Counted from the stretch's first letter, positions 9,240 to 17,749 are shown. The stretch is 64,000 nt of DNA from Aldehydirespirator sp965220645 (GCA_965220645.1 OZ244836.1:1054001-1118000), one strand, 5' to 3'. Numbers and translations: made by a program. Notes: generated by a model not told the origin, from the letters alone.

Positions 9240-11201
9240 TCAGGCCAGTTCGGGACGGTCGCGGAAGTGCTCGAGAGCTTCCGGGTTGGCCATCGCCGAG
9301 GTGTTGCGCACCGGTCGCCCGCAGATCACATCGCGCACCGCGGTCTCGGTCATCTTGCCCGATCGGGTGCGGGGGATGTCATCCACCGCGGCGATCACCG
9401 CAGGCACGTGGCGGGGAGACAACTCGGCGCGGATCCGGCTGCGGATCACGTCGCGAAGCTCACCGGTCAGCTCGCATCCGGATGCCATCTTGACGAACAG
9501 CACGATGCGGGTGTCGGAACCGTGCGGCTGGCCCACCGCGATGCTCTCGTCGATCTCCGGCATCGTGTCGACCCGGCGGTAGATCTCGGCCGTGCCGATG
9601 CGCACCCCGCCGGGATTGAGCGTGGCATCGGACCGGCCGGAGATCACGAACCCTCCCGACGGGGTCCTCGACGCGAAGTCCCCGTGGTGCCACACGCCGG
9701 CGATGCGCTCGAAGTAGGCCGCCCGGTAGCGGGCGTCGTCGGGGTCGTCCCAGAAGCGCAGCGGCATCGACGGGAACGGGCTGCGGCACACCAGCTCGCC
9801 CTCGACCCCGACCGCCACCGCCTCCCCCGACCCGTCCACCACGTCCATGTCCATGCCCAGGCCGGAACGCTGGATCTCACCCCGTCGAACCGGCGATGTC
9901 GGATCACCGGCGACCAGGCAGCCGCACAGGTCGGTGCCTCCCGAGATGGACGCCAGATGCACGTCGGCCTTGACGTTCTCGTACACCCAGTCGAATCCCT
10001 CGGCCACCAGCGTCGAGCCGGTGGACGTGATGGTGCGAAGCGAGGAGAGGTCGTGGGTGTCCCGGGGGCGGATTCCCGCGTTGAGGCAGGCGTCGATGAA
10101 CTTCGCCGAAGTGCCGAACAGGGTTATGCCGGTGTCGTCGACCAGGTCGAACAGGCGCCCGGGACCGGGATGGGCGGGCGAGCCGTCATAGAGCACCGCG
10201 GCCGCGCCGCACGCCAGGGTCGAAGCCAGCCAGTTCCACATCATCCAGCCTGTGGTCGTGAAGTAGAACACCCGGTCGCCGGGCCGCACGTCGCAGTGAA
10301 GCCGATGCTCGGCCAGGTGCTTGAGGAGCAGCCCGCCCGCCCGGTGCACGATGCACTTGGGCGGGCCGGTCGTGCCCGACGAGTACAGCACGTACCAGGG
10401 ATGGTCGAAGGGCAGCTTCCGGAACACCGCCGGAGTCGGTCCAGCCCCGAACCCGGCTCCGTAGCCGTCGAGCCACCCCGGCTCCACCAGAACGGCTCGG
10501 CGCAGCGACGGCAGGCCGGCCGCGATCTCCGCGATGCGCTCGGTGCAGTCGTGGCGGCGGCCGCCGTAGGGGTAGTCGGCGCACGCGAACAGCACGGTGG
10601 GGGCGATCTGGGTGAAACGGTCGAGCACGCCCGCGGTACCGAAGTCGGGCGACGTGGAGCTGAACACCGCGCCGAGGCCGGCCGCAGCCAGCATCACGGC
10701 GTAGGCCTCGGGGCGGTTGGGCATCCAGGCCGCGACCCGGTCGCCTGGCCCCACTCCGGCGTCGATCAGCATTTGCTGTATCCGGCCGGTCATGTCGTGC
10801 AGCTCGGTCCGGGTCAGCTCCGCGGCCTCGCCGTCCTCGCTGCGGAAGACGAGAACGGTGTCGGTCGACGGCTCGCCCAGCAGGTTCTGGGCCACGTTGA
10901 GCCGGGCGTCGGGCAGGAACCGCGTGCGTCGCATCCGCTCGCCCGGGTCCGGGCACTGGCCCTCATCGGGCACCTCGACGAGACGTTCGCCCCGGTCGCC
11001 CTCGACTCCGCACCAGTCCCACACCGCGGCCCAGAACTCGCTGCTGTGCTGAACCGACCACCGGTGGAGGCTCTCCCATTGAGGCACGTCGATGCCGCGG
11101 TGCTCGCGCAGCCAACCCCTGAACTCCTCGAGGTTGGAGCCGGCCACCCGCTGCGGAGAGGGCGACCACAAGGGCGCGGTGGCGGCACCCGGGCTGTTCA
11201 C
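9240..11201 (-). CDS. aacS: Acetoacetyl-CoA synthetase
   Basis: Activates acetoacetate to acetoacetyl-CoA through an adenylate. The 653-residue ANL-superfamily enzyme has the AacS-type N-terminus (LWSPSPQRVAGSNLEEF), the AMP-binding P-loop LYSSGTTGPPK (272-282), FYFTTTGWMMWNW and a C-terminal catalytic lysine in TRSGKM. Length and the WMMWN signature favour AacS over acetyl-CoA synthetase. Its GTG start overlaps the stop of the upstream GNAT gene (GTGA), indicating translational coupling. The enzyme salvages ketone bodies, from PHB or amino-acid breakdown, for lipid synthesis. Confidence 0.93.
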   Translation of the reverse strand: MNSPGAATAPLWSPSPQRVAGSNLEEFRGWLREHRGIDVPQWESLHRWSVQHSSEFWAAVWDWCGVEGDRGERLVEVPDEGQCPDPGERMRRTRFLPDARLNVAQNLLGEPSTDTVLVFRSEDGEAAELTRTELHDMTGRIQQMLIDAGVGPGDRVAAWMPNRPEAYAVMLAAAGLGAVFSSTSPDFGTAGVLDRFTQIAPTVLFACADYPYGGRRHDCTERIAEIAAGLPSLRRAVLVEPGWLDGYGAGFGAGPTPAVFRKLPFDHPWYVLYSSGTTGPPKCIVHRAGGLLLKHLAEHRLHCDVRPGDRVFYFTTTGWMMWNWLASTLACGAAAVLYDGSPAHPGPGRLFDLVDDTGITLFGTSAKFIDACLNAGIRPRDTHDLSSLRTITSTGSTLVAEGFDWVYENVKADVHLASISGGTDLCGCLVAGDPTSPVRRGEIQRSGLGMDMDVVDGSGEAVAVGVEGELVCRSPFPSMPLRFWDDPDDARYRAAYFERIAGVWHHGDFASRTPSGGFVISGRSDATLNPGGVRIGTAEIYRRVDTMPEIDESIAVGQPHGSDTRIVLFVKMASGCELTGELRDVIRSRIRAELSPRHVPAVIAAVDDIPRTRSGKMTETAVRDVICGRPVRNTSAMANPEALEHFRDRPELA

Positions 11202-11662
11202 AGCGTGTAGCGGTAGACGTTCGACTCTCGCCGCTCGAAGCCCATCCGGGCGTAGAGGCGGTTGGCCGCCTCTCGCGAGGGCCGGGAAGTGAGGTCGGTG
11301 CTGCGGGCGCCCAGACGCCTGGCCTCCTCGAGGGCGGCCTCGCTTAGCCGCTCACCCACCCGTTGCCCCCTCAGTGCCTCGTCCACCACCACGTCCTCGA
11401 TGCGGGTGCGCACACCGGTGGGGATGCGGAAGGCGACAAGCGTGAGCGCGCCGACGATTCGGTCCCGGTGCCGGGCCACGAACAGCGTGGTGGAGGGGGA
11501 CGACACAATCTCCTCCAGCTCGGCCCGGCCGGGCGGAGGGTTCGATGACGACAGCTGGGGGATGAGACGCTGCATCGCCTCAACCAACTCGTCGGTGACG
11601 GCCAGGCACTCGTGGACTTTGATCTCGGCGGCGTCGGCCATGTCGTCTCCGGGAGCGGTCAC
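11198..11662 (-). CDS. GNAT family N-acetyltransferase
   Basis: A 154-residue GCN5-related acetyltransferase. The acetyl-CoA-binding motif is in EDVVVDEALRGQRVGERL (R/Q-x-x-G-x-G/V type), and a C-terminal ANRLYARMGFERRE strand-helix is typical of the fold. It is coupled to aacS by a 4-nt overlap. That arrangement raises, but does not show, the possibility that it acetylates the synthetase, as Pat-type enzymes do with acyl-CoA synthetases. A second ATG seven codons downstream is an alternative start. Confidence 0.85.
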   Translation of the reverse strand: MTAPGDDMADAAEIKVHECLAVTDELVEAMQRLIPQLSSSNPPPGRAELEEIVSSPSTTLFVARHRDRIVGALTLVAFRIPTGVRTRIEDVVVDEALRGQRVGERLSEAALEEARRLGARSTDLTSRPSREAANRLYARMGFERRESNVYRYTL

Positions 11663-11696
11663 GGACGCTCAGAGTAGAGCCCGCGGCCGTGCCACC

Positions 11697-11719
11697 GCTC
11701 ACCAGACGGAAACGTGAGC
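11697..11719 (-). terminator. Weak hairpin between sugar-dehydrogenase-like gene and GNAT gene
   Basis: A 6-bp stem (gctcac/gtgagc) with an 11-base loop lies between the stop of the upstream minus-strand gene (11730) and the GNAT start (11662). There is no T-run. Its position is right for a terminator but the support is weak. Confidence 0.3.
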
Positions 11720-11729
11720 CGGCGCGGGT

Positions 11730-13193
11730 TCAGGTGGCGACGATGCGGGCGACGGTGCCGTTGAGCGACAGCGCGTAGATCTCGCCCTGGGCGTCCTCGC
11801 CGAACGACGCAAGGGAGCCTCCGAACACTTCCGCTCCCAGTTCGTGGAACTCGACTACGCCCCGGGAGATCTGCAGGGCCCACAGGCGCGACGTGCAGTA
11901 GTCGCCGAACACGTAGGCGCCGTAGAGGTCCTCGATGGCCGTGCCCCGGTACACATATCCGCCGGTGACGCTGCAGCCGTCGTCCTGGCTGTACTCCCAC
12001 ACCGGGTCGGCGTGGTTGGGAGGTTCGTCGCCGGCGTAGGCGTGCAGGCCCTCGCGGAGACGCCAGCCCAGATTGGCGCCGAGTCCGCCCCCGTTGGCGG
12101 CCAGCAGCACGGTCACTTCCTCGTAGTGGTCCTGACCCACGTCGGCGATCCAGAGGTCGCCGGTGGCGCGGTCGAACGAGAAGCGCCACGGGTTGCGCAC
12201 CCCGGTGAGGAAGATCTCCGGCCGTCCCGTCGGATCTCGGCCGGCAGCGAAGGGATTGTCGGCCGGCACGGCGTAGGGGTCGGTGGCGTCGGGCGTCGGC
12301 TCGATCCTCAGAATGGCCCCCAGCCAGGTGGTGGGGTCCTGGCCGGCATCGAGCGGGTCGCCTCCCGAGCCGCCGTCGCCGAAGCCCACATAGAGAAAGC
12401 CATCGGGGCCGATGGCCAGATCTCCACCGTTGTGGTTCCTGAAGGGCTGGGCTTGGAACAGGATCGTCCGCCGATGGCCGCTCAGGCTGGTTCCGGCCCG
12501 CTCGAATGCCTCCACTCGGGTGTCGCCCGCGAGGTCGGTGAAGTTCGCGAACAGCCAGCGCTCCGTCACCGCTATACCGAGCAGGCCCCGCTCGCCGGTG
12601 GCCTCGGTCTCGGCGGTGATGTCCAGGATCGCCTCCACTACCTCGCCCCGCTCCATGTCGACCCGCAGCACGCGGCCCGCCCGCTCTGCGATCCACACCA
12701 GGTCGTCGCCGGGGGCCACCGCCATGTCGATCGGCTCGTCGAGGGTGAGCACCGGCACCAGATCGACGTCGGCCTCGAACATGTTGCCGTCGGGGCGGAT
12801 GCTGACCGGCGGCGGATCAGGATCCTGCGGCTCGGGCGCGACGGTTGTGGTGTCCGTCGCTTCGGCTGCCGGCTCCTCGGCGGTCGTCGCTGTTTCGCCA
12901 TCGATGTCGGCGTCCGTCTCCTGGCCGCCGGTCCGTAGCGGATCCTCCGGCTGGCCGTCCTGCGCCTGCCTGTCGACGAGCGCGGTTCTGTCCGGGGTCG
13001 AGGTCACGGTCGGCACGGTGGGTCGCGGGGTCGAGGTCACGGTCGGCACGGTGGGTCGCGGCGTCGACAGCTCGTCGTCGGCGGCGCAGGCACCCCCGAC
13101 GGTTGCTGCGGCCGCCACCGCGGTGGCAACCAGCAGCAGGCGTATCGAGGGCGTGACGGTCGAGGTGCCCAGCCCTGGGCTAGGGCGGGCCAC
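11730..13193 (-). CDS. Sugar (glucose/sorbosone) dehydrogenase-like lipoprotein
   Basis: A secreted six-bladed beta-propeller of the glucose/sorbosone dehydrogenase (PQQ-type, Yli/Asd-like) family, with a membrane-anchoring N-terminus. Residues 17-36 form a signal segment ending VGGAC, a probable lipobox. A low-complexity Thr/Pro/Glu linker of about 100 residues follows. The propeller starts about residue 145, with ERGLLGIAV, NHNGGDLAIGPDGFLYVGFGDGG, LTGVRNPWRFSFD and GGYVYRG. The substrate and PQQ use are inferred from the family. The start may be the GTG at 13157, which removes the 14-nt overlap with tesB. The linker contains a perfect 33-bp tandem duplication. Confidence 0.85.
   Translation of the reverse strand: MARPSPGLGTSTVTPSIRLLLVATAVAAAATVGGACAADDELSTPRPTVPTVTSTPRPTVPTVTSTPDRTALVDRQAQDGQPEDPLRTGGQETDADIDGETATTAEEPAAEATDTTTVAPEPQDPDPPPVSIRPDGNMFEADVDLVPVLTLDEPIDMAVAPGDDLVWIAERAGRVLRVDMERGEVVEAILDITAETEATGERGLLGIAVTERWLFANFTDLAGDTRVEAFERAGTSLSGHRRTILFQAQPFRNHNGGDLAIGPDGFLYVGFGDGGSGGDPLDAGQDPTTWLGAILRIEPTPDATDPYAVPADNPFAAGRDPTGRPEIFLTGVRNPWRFSFDRATGDLWIADVGQDHYEEVTVLLAANGGGLGANLGWRLREGLHAYAGDEPPNHADPVWEYSQDDGCSVTGGYVYRGTAIEDLYGAYVFGDYCTSRLWALQISRGVVEFHELGAEVFGGSLASFGEDAQGEIYALSLNGTVARIVAT
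12994..13059 (-). repeat. 33-bp tandem duplication in lipoprotein linker
   Basis: Two perfect adjacent 33-bp copies (12994-13026 and 13027-13059) with a partial third copy after them encode two 11-residue Pro/Thr/Val units (PRPTVPTVTST type) in the linker behind the lipobox. The length is a multiple of three, so the frame is kept. Confidence 0.95.
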
Positions 13194-14040
13194 CGGCCTG
13201 CCCGAGCCGCCGGATAAGACCTTCCTGCACCACCGACACCACCAGACGGCCGTCCTGGGTGAACACCCGGCCCGTCGCCAATCCCCTGGCGCCGCTCGCG
13301 GCCGGGGTGTGCTGGTCGTACAGGAGCCATTCGTCGGCTCGGAAGGGCCCGTGGAACCACATGGCGTGATCGAGGCTGGCCAGCATGACCTTCGGGTTGG
13401 CCGCGCTGGTGCCGTGGGGCGCCAGCGCAGTGTCCAGCAGGGTCAGGTCGCTGGCGTAGGTGAGCAGGCAGGCGTGAAGCACCGGGTCGTCACCGAGCGT
13501 GCCGTTGGCCCGCATCCACACCATCTGCCGGGGCGGCAGAGGGCCGCTGCGATCGAGCGGGCTGGTGGTCACATAGCGGATGTCGAGTGCCTGCATGCGG
13601 TCGGGCCGGACCCGGTCCGGATCGGTGGACTCGATTCTCTTGGTGCGGGACTGCAGCGTCTCGGGGTCGGGCACCTCGGGCATCGGATCGGCGTGCTCGT
13701 ACCCGTCCTCGGCGAGGTGGAACGACGCCGCGAGCTGGAAGATGGCCCGCCCGTGCTGGATGGCGACCACCCGCCGGGTGGTGAACGATCGCCCGTCCCG
13801 AATGCGGTCCACGTCGTAGAGCACCGGGGCCTTGGGGTCGCCGGCCCGCAGGAAGTAGGCGTGCAGCGAGTGCACGGAGCCCTCCTCCACTGTGCGGGCC
13901 GCGGCAACCAGAGCCTGGCCGGCAACCTGGCCGCCGAAGATCCGCTGGCGGTCGTCGTTGGGGGACAGGCCCCGGAAGATGTTGACCTCGATTGTTTCGA
14001 GGTCCAGGAGGGCAACCACATTGTCCAGCGCCGTCTGCAT
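13180..14040 (-). CDS. tesB: Acyl-CoA thioesterase II
   Basis: Hydrolyses medium- to long-chain acyl-CoA to free acid and CoA. The 286-residue double-hotdog protein has IFGGQVAGQAL (34-44), LLTYASDLTLLD containing the catalytic Asp, MLASLDHAMWFH and VVQEGLIR containing the catalytic Gln. The ATG at 14040 gives the standard LLDLETIEVN opening; the reading frame is open further upstream but without similarity. It sits directly upstream of the sugar-dehydrogenase-like lipoprotein gene, and the two are probably only positional neighbours. Confidence 0.93.
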   Translation of the reverse strand: MQTALDNVVALLDLETIEVNIFRGLSPNDDRQRIFGGQVAGQALVAAARTVEEGSVHSLHAYFLRAGDPKAPVLYDVDRIRDGRSFTTRRVVAIQHGRAIFQLAASFHLAEDGYEHADPMPEVPDPETLQSRTKRIESTDPDRVRPDRMQALDIRYVTTSPLDRSGPLPPRQMVWMRANGTLGDDPVLHACLLTYASDLTLLDTALAPHGTSAANPKVMLASLDHAMWFHGPFRADEWLLYDQHTPAASGARGLATGRVFTQDGRLVVSVVQEGLIRRLGQAGGPP

Positions 14041-14115
14041 CCGCCCATCATGCCCGGTCGCAACAGCCTCTGTGCGGGTGCCTCCCGGCCGCCGCCTGCA
14101 ATAGCCTGAGCGGTC

Positions 14116-14556
14116 ATGACCGCCATGCCCTCCTCCACCCTCCAGAGGCTGAGAGCCGAGCACGGGCTGAAGGCTTTGCGCTACTGCGGCGTGTCGGTCG
14201 TCAACGTGACGGTCGGCATCAGCGTGCTGGCCGTCTGCCATGGTGTATTGGGGTGGCCCGCGGTCGGGGCCAACCTCGCGGCCTGGATGGTCGGCACCGC
14301 GCCCGCATACCTTCTGAGCCGGGCCTGGGTGTGGAAGCGCAGCGGTCCGCACCGGCTGGGCGGTGAGGTGCTCACCTTCTGGATCATGGCGCTAGTCGGC
14401 CTGGCAGTGTCGTCACTGGCGGTCGCAATCATCGAGCACTTCACGCAGCGCACGCTGCTCGTTGTGGCGGGCAACGTCGGTGCCTACGGAGTTGTGTGGG
14501 TGGCCAAGTATGTGTTCCTCGACCGGGTGATGTGGCCTCGCCTGCCGAAAGGCTGA
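14116..14556 (+). CDS. GtrA family membrane protein
   Basis: A 146-residue protein with four predicted membrane segments (about 26-46, 49-69, 88-106, 114-134) and the GtrA signatures RYCGVSVVNVTVGI and LLSRAWVWKR. GtrA-like proteins are thought to help polyprenyl-linked sugars cross the membrane for cell-surface glycosylation. The downstream polysaccharide-deacetylase lipoprotein is compatible with an envelope role. The start ATG is preceded by only a weak ribosome-binding site. Confidence 0.85.
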   Translation: MTAMPSSTLQRLRAEHGLKALRYCGVSVVNVTVGISVLAVCHGVLGWPAVGANLAAWMVGTAPAYLLSRAWVWKRSGPHRLGGEVLTFWIMALVGLAVSSLAVAIIEHFTQRTLLVVAGNVGAYGVVWVAKYVFLDRVMWPRLPKG

Positions 14557-14609
14557 GCGGATGCCGGCCAAGCAGGCGGCGTGACCGTTCCCGGCGCCGG
14601 TTGGCTCAG

Positions 14610-14692
14610 CGATGATGGACGGCCTGATCCGATGAATGGCCGATGACTATGGACGACCTGATCCGACGAATTTCCGATGACTATGGACGACC
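14610..14692 (+). repeat. Imperfect tandem repeats spanning the methyltransferase start
   Basis: Three copies of a block opening cgatgactatggacgacc occur at 14610-14640 (diverged, 31 bp), 14641-14674 (34 bp) and 14675-14692 (partial). The third copy supplies the likely ATG codons (14677, 14683) of the methyltransferase. Earlier copies carry similar ATG GAC codons. Confidence 0.8.
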
Positions 14693-15303
14693 GTCTCCGC
14701 CTGGCTGCTGAGGCGGCGCGCGGCTTCATGCCCGTCGATGAGGGGCTCGCCCTGCATGGGGCGGCTGCCTCGCTCGATGTGGACGGGCCGCTGCTGGAGG
14801 TGGGCAGCTACTGCGGCAAGTCGGCGGTCTATCTCGGTGCAGCTGCACAACAGAGTGGGCGGATGCTGTTCTGCGTGGACCACCACCGCGGCTCCGAGGA
14901 GAATCAGCCCGGCTGGGAGCATCATGATCCGGAAGTGGTGGACCCCGAACGGGGCGTGATCGACACGTTGCCGTTCTTTCGCCGCACCATCTCAGACGCC
15001 GGACTGGAGGAGACCGTCGTGGCCGTGGTGGGCGATTCGCCGAGGGTGGCGTCGCTGTGGGCCACCCCTTTGGCCATGGTGTTCATCGACGGCGGACACG
15101 GCGCCGAGCCTGCTCACCGCGACTACGAGGGTTGGTCGCCCCATGTGACGCCGGGCGGACTCCTCGCCATCCATGACGTCTTCGAGGACCCTGCCGACGG
15201 TGGACGGCCACCGTATGAGATCTGGTGCCGCGCCCTGTCCGACGGGTGCTTCCGCGAGCAGGCGGCAGTGGGCTCGCTGCGAGTGTTGCGGCGTGTTGCC
15301 TAG
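14677..15303 (+). CDS. Class I SAM-dependent methyltransferase (Methyltransf_24 type)
   Basis: A 208-residue Rossmann-fold methyltransferase. Motif I is LLEVGSYCGKSAVYLG (about 39-54), an acidic residue follows in LFCVDHH, motif IV is MVFIDGGHG, and GGLLAIHDVFED closes the core. The GSYxGKSA variant and the DGxHxYE-like DGGHGAEPAHRDYEGW resemble family-24 enzymes that often modify sugars or lipids. The substrate is not predictable. ATG at 14677 or 14683 is possible, and both lie in a short tandem repeat. The stop overlaps the GTG of the next gene. Confidence 0.78.
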   Translation: MTMDDRLRLAAEAARGFMPVDEGLALHGAAASLDVDGPLLEVGSYCGKSAVYLGAAAQQSGRMLFCVDHHRGSEENQPGWEHHDPEVVDPERGVIDTLPFFRRTISDAGLEETVVAVVGDSPRVASLWATPLAMVFIDGGHGAEPAHRDYEGWSPHVTPGGLLAIHDVFEDPADGGRPPYEIWCRALSDGCFREQAAVGSLRVLRRVA

Positions 15304-16606
15304 AACTCTCGCCATCGGCTTCGCACTGGTTCTTGTAGTTGCAGGGTGCAGCGGCGAGCGCTCGTCGGGCCAGGATCCGGCCATGTCGGGCGAGGAACCG
15401 CAGGTCACTACGACTTCCGCTCCGACGGTTTCGCGCACCACCTCGACCACCACGACCCAGCCGGAGGCCCGACCTGAGACGACCTCGGCTCCGGCCGAAG
15501 TGGAAGTCCCGCCCCCCGACACGTCCGAGGAGCCGCCCCCGGAACCCGGAGTCATCGGCTGGGAGGATCTGGAGCACCTCACCGTGGAGATCGATGTGTC
15601 GGCATCGCCGCCTCTCGTCACCGTTGCCGGCACCGAGCCCATCGAGGACATGCCGATGCCCGGCCCGGAGCGGCCGGAAGTAGACATCCGCTTCGAGCCG
15701 GGCTCAACAAGCGCCACGCAGACCGGGACCATCGACTTCCGCGAGCGCCAGACCTACACCCTGTACGCATCAGAGGGCCAGCCGTTCACCGCCACACTGC
15801 GAGCACCCCTGGGTGTGTGGCTCGATGTCCGCCTAGACCACCTCGTGGTTGCCTCTGCCGCCCAGCGGTCGCAACTGGTGGAGGCGGAGTTGCCGGCGAC
15901 GGGATCGTGGAAGGTGACTGTGGTCTCCTCGCACGCGGGGGAGTCCGACTACGAACTCACCGTCGAGGTGCTGCCGCTGGCGGCGGCCGGGCCCGCGACC
16001 ACAACAACGACGCAGCCGGTGCGCGTGCCCCGACCGGTCACGCCTGACGACCACGGTGACGTGGTGTATCTGACCTTCGACGACGGCCCTAGTCCCGTCT
16101 ACACCCCTCAAATGCTGGATGTCTTGGCCCGTCATGATGCCCGGGCCACGTTCTTCGTCGTGGGTTCGTTGGCGCAGGCCTATCCCGAGCTCATCCAGCG
16201 CATGGCGGCGGAGGGTCACACCATCGCCAACCACGCCTGGAATCACGAGGATCTGGCCGGGCTGTCCCGGGCGGCCTTCGACGAGACGATCGGCCGCACC
16301 CAGGCAGTCCTGGGTGATCTCGCCGCGCCGTGCCTGCGCCCACCGTACGGGTCGATCGGCGCCTTCACGAGGGAGTGGGCCGCTTCCCACGGACTGACGC
16401 TGCTGACGTGGGACGCCAGCCCCGCCGACTGGCTCGGGCCCCCGGCTGAGGAGATCGCCGACCACCTCGTGAAGTGGGCCAGGCCCGGAGTGGTCATCCT
16501 GATGCACGACGGCGGCGGCGATCGCTCCACGACGGTGCAGGGCCTGGACATGGCTCTGGAGCGGCTGGCCGACCGGGGACTGCGCTACGAGCCTGTCTGT
16601 CGCTGA
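15293..16606 (+). CDS. Polysaccharide deacetylase lipoprotein
   Basis: A secreted NodB-fold carbohydrate esterase (CE4), probably removing N-acetyl groups from peptidoglycan or another surface glycan. The 437-residue protein starts with a lipoprotein signal (LALVVAG-type, Cys about 19), a Thr/Pro/Glu linker, a middle beta-rich domain (about 110-260, resembling bacterial pre-peptidase C-terminal domains), a second Thr linker and the NodB domain (about 270-437). All NodB motifs are visible: TFDDGP, HTIANHAWNHE, RPPYG, DASPADW and ILMHDGG. GTG at 15293 is chosen because it places the signal peptide at the N-terminus; it overlaps the methyltransferase stop by 11 nt. Confidence 0.9.
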   Translation: MLPRTLAIGFALVLVVAGCSGERSSGQDPAMSGEEPQVTTTSAPTVSRTTSTTTTQPEARPETTSAPAEVEVPPPDTSEEPPPEPGVIGWEDLEHLTVEIDVSASPPLVTVAGTEPIEDMPMPGPERPEVDIRFEPGSTSATQTGTIDFRERQTYTLYASEGQPFTATLRAPLGVWLDVRLDHLVVASAAQRSQLVEAELPATGSWKVTVVSSHAGESDYELTVEVLPLAAAGPATTTTTQPVRVPRPVTPDDHGDVVYLTFDDGPSPVYTPQMLDVLARHDARATFFVVGSLAQAYPELIQRMAAEGHTIANHAWNHEDLAGLSRAAFDETIGRTQAVLGDLAAPCLRPPYGSIGAFTREWAASHGLTLLTWDASPADWLGPPAEEIADHLVKWARPGVVILMHDGGGDRSTTVQGLDMALERLADRGLRYEPVCR

Positions 16607-16611
16607 TCGGT

Positions 16612-16638
16612 GGTTCGCCCGCTGAACTCCAGCGAACC
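16612..16638 (+). terminator. Hairpin after the deacetylase gene
   Basis: A 7-bp perfect stem (ggttcgc/gcgaacc) with a 13-base loop begins six bases after the stop and just before the cobalamin riboswitch. It probably insulates the cob operon from upstream transcription. There is no T-run. Confidence 0.5.
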
Positions 16639-16664
16639 GCGTCTGATGATTCCGGCTAGTCTGT

Positions 16665-16770
16665 CGCGCGCCGACAGGCAGCGAAGCCGGTGCGAACCCG
16701 GCACTGTCCCGCAGCGGTGATGCTCGGCGGCTCCGGCCGCGGAGACAAGTCCGATCGCCTGGCTGCCGGC
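16665..16770 (+). promoter_or_regulatory. Cobalamin (B12) riboswitch
   Basis: The conserved adenosylcobalamin-aptamer core is evident: gaagccggtgcgaacccggc followed by cactgtcccgcagcggtga, and later agtccgatcgcctggctgcc. The closing P1 stem pairs ggcagc (16677-16682) with gctgcc (16762-16767). It lies 90-190 bases upstream of btuF, as expected for feedback control of corrinoid uptake and assembly genes. Boundaries are approximate. Confidence 0.93.
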
Positions 16771-16815
16771 TCGACGGACCGACCCTCGAGGTAAGGGAAG
16801 GCTCGTGCGGTGGCA

Positions 16816-16852
16816 CTCCCACTGCTCGGCCTCGAACTCGAGCAGAAGGGAG
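16816..16852 (+). promoter_or_regulatory. Hairpin masking the btuF Shine-Dalgarno
   Basis: ctccc (16816-16820) can pair with gggag (16848-16852), and ctgctcg (16822-16828) with cgagcag (16839-16845), giving a 12-bp stem with a small internal bulge and a 10-base loop. The gggag is the ribosome-binding site of btuF (ATG 16859). It would be a translational expression platform of the riboswitch just upstream. Confidence 0.6.
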
Positions 16853-16858
16853 AACCAG

Positions 16859-17749
16859 ATGATCAGCCCCGCAACCCGGCGAGCCGCCTTGTGGGTGAGG
16901 CTCGGGCTCGCACTCCTCGCCGCAACCCTTGTCGCGGCCGCGTGCAGCGGCACCCCAGACGGTGACCAGTCCGCAGGCCAGCGGATTGTGTCCATCTCGC
17001 CAACCGGGACCGAGATGCTGTTCGCCATCGGCGCGGGCGACTGGGTGGTGGCCGTCGACCAGTTCTCGTACTACCCGGACGAGGCCCCGGTCACCGGCCT
17101 CGACGGCTGGACCCCGAACGTCGAGGCCATCGCCTCCTACGACCCGGACCTGGTGGTCATGCAGACCAGCGGCGATGTCGGCGCCAGCCTGGAGGCTCTC
17201 GGCATCGAGGTGTGGGCCCACGACGCCCCGTTCGCCTTCGAGGATGTGTACGTCCAGATCGAGCAGCTTGGCGAGGTCACGGGACAGGCCGACGAAGCGG
17301 CCGCGCTGGTCGCCGACATGCGGGCCCAGATCGCCGTGCTGATCGCGGCCGCGCCGGATGCGTCGGGTCTGACCTACTACCACGAACTCGACAACACCCT
17401 CTACACCGTCACCAGCAGCACGTTCATCGGGCAGGTGTACGGCCTGTTCGGCCTGGCCAACGTGGCCGATCCCGCCGATGCCGACGGCAGCGCCTGGGGC
17501 TATCCGCAGCTGAGCGACGAGTATCTGGTGGACGCCGACCCAAACGTGATCTTCCTGGCCGACACCCTGTGCTGCGGCCAGAGCGCCCAGACCGTGGCGG
17601 CCCGTCCCGGCTGGGACCTGCTGTCCGCGGTGCAGGACGACCGGATTGTCGAGCTCAACGATGACATCGTGTCGCGCTGGGGTCCCCGCCTGGTGGACTT
17701 CATCGCGGCCATCTCCGGTGTGCTGGTGTCGATCGGCGCGACCGGCTAG
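16859..17749 (+). CDS. btuF: Cobalamin-binding lipoprotein BtuF
   Basis: Extracytoplasmic binding protein of a BtuCDF-type corrinoid importer. The 296-residue protein has a lipoprotein signal with lipobox LVAAAC (Cys29) and a TroA/BtuF-type periplasmic-binding fold: RIVSISPTGTEMLFAIGAGD opens domain 1, followed by PNVEAIASYDPDLVV. ATG at 16859 is chosen because an agaagggag ribosome-binding site precedes it and the signal peptide starts there. It is the first gene of a riboswitch-led operon. The ligand is inferred from the riboswitch and the cob neighbours; by itself the protein could also be read as a siderophore-type binder. Confidence 0.9.
   Translation: MISPATRRAALWVRLGLALLAATLVAAACSGTPDGDQSAGQRIVSISPTGTEMLFAIGAGDWVVAVDQFSYYPDEAPVTGLDGWTPNVEAIASYDPDLVVMQTSGDVGASLEALGIEVWAHDAPFAFEDVYVQIEQLGEVTGQADEAAALVADMRAQIAVLIAAAPDASGLTYYHELDNTLYTVTSSTFIGQVYGLFGLANVADPADADGSAWGYPQLSDEYLVDADPNVIFLADTLCCGQSAQTVAARPGWDLLSAVQDDRIVELNDDIVSRWGPRLVDFIAAISGVLVSIGATG

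Noticed and set aside
8736..11210. 824-codon open frame on the plus strand
   Set aside because: It is antisense to the acetoacetyl-CoA synthetase gene, has low-complexity His/Arg/Gly/Val composition and no motif. Such frames are common in very GC-rich DNA.
13180..14352. 390-codon version of tesB
   Set aside because: The first 104 residues are unrelated to thioesterases and overlap the divergent GtrA gene. The ATG at 14040 gives the family N-terminus.
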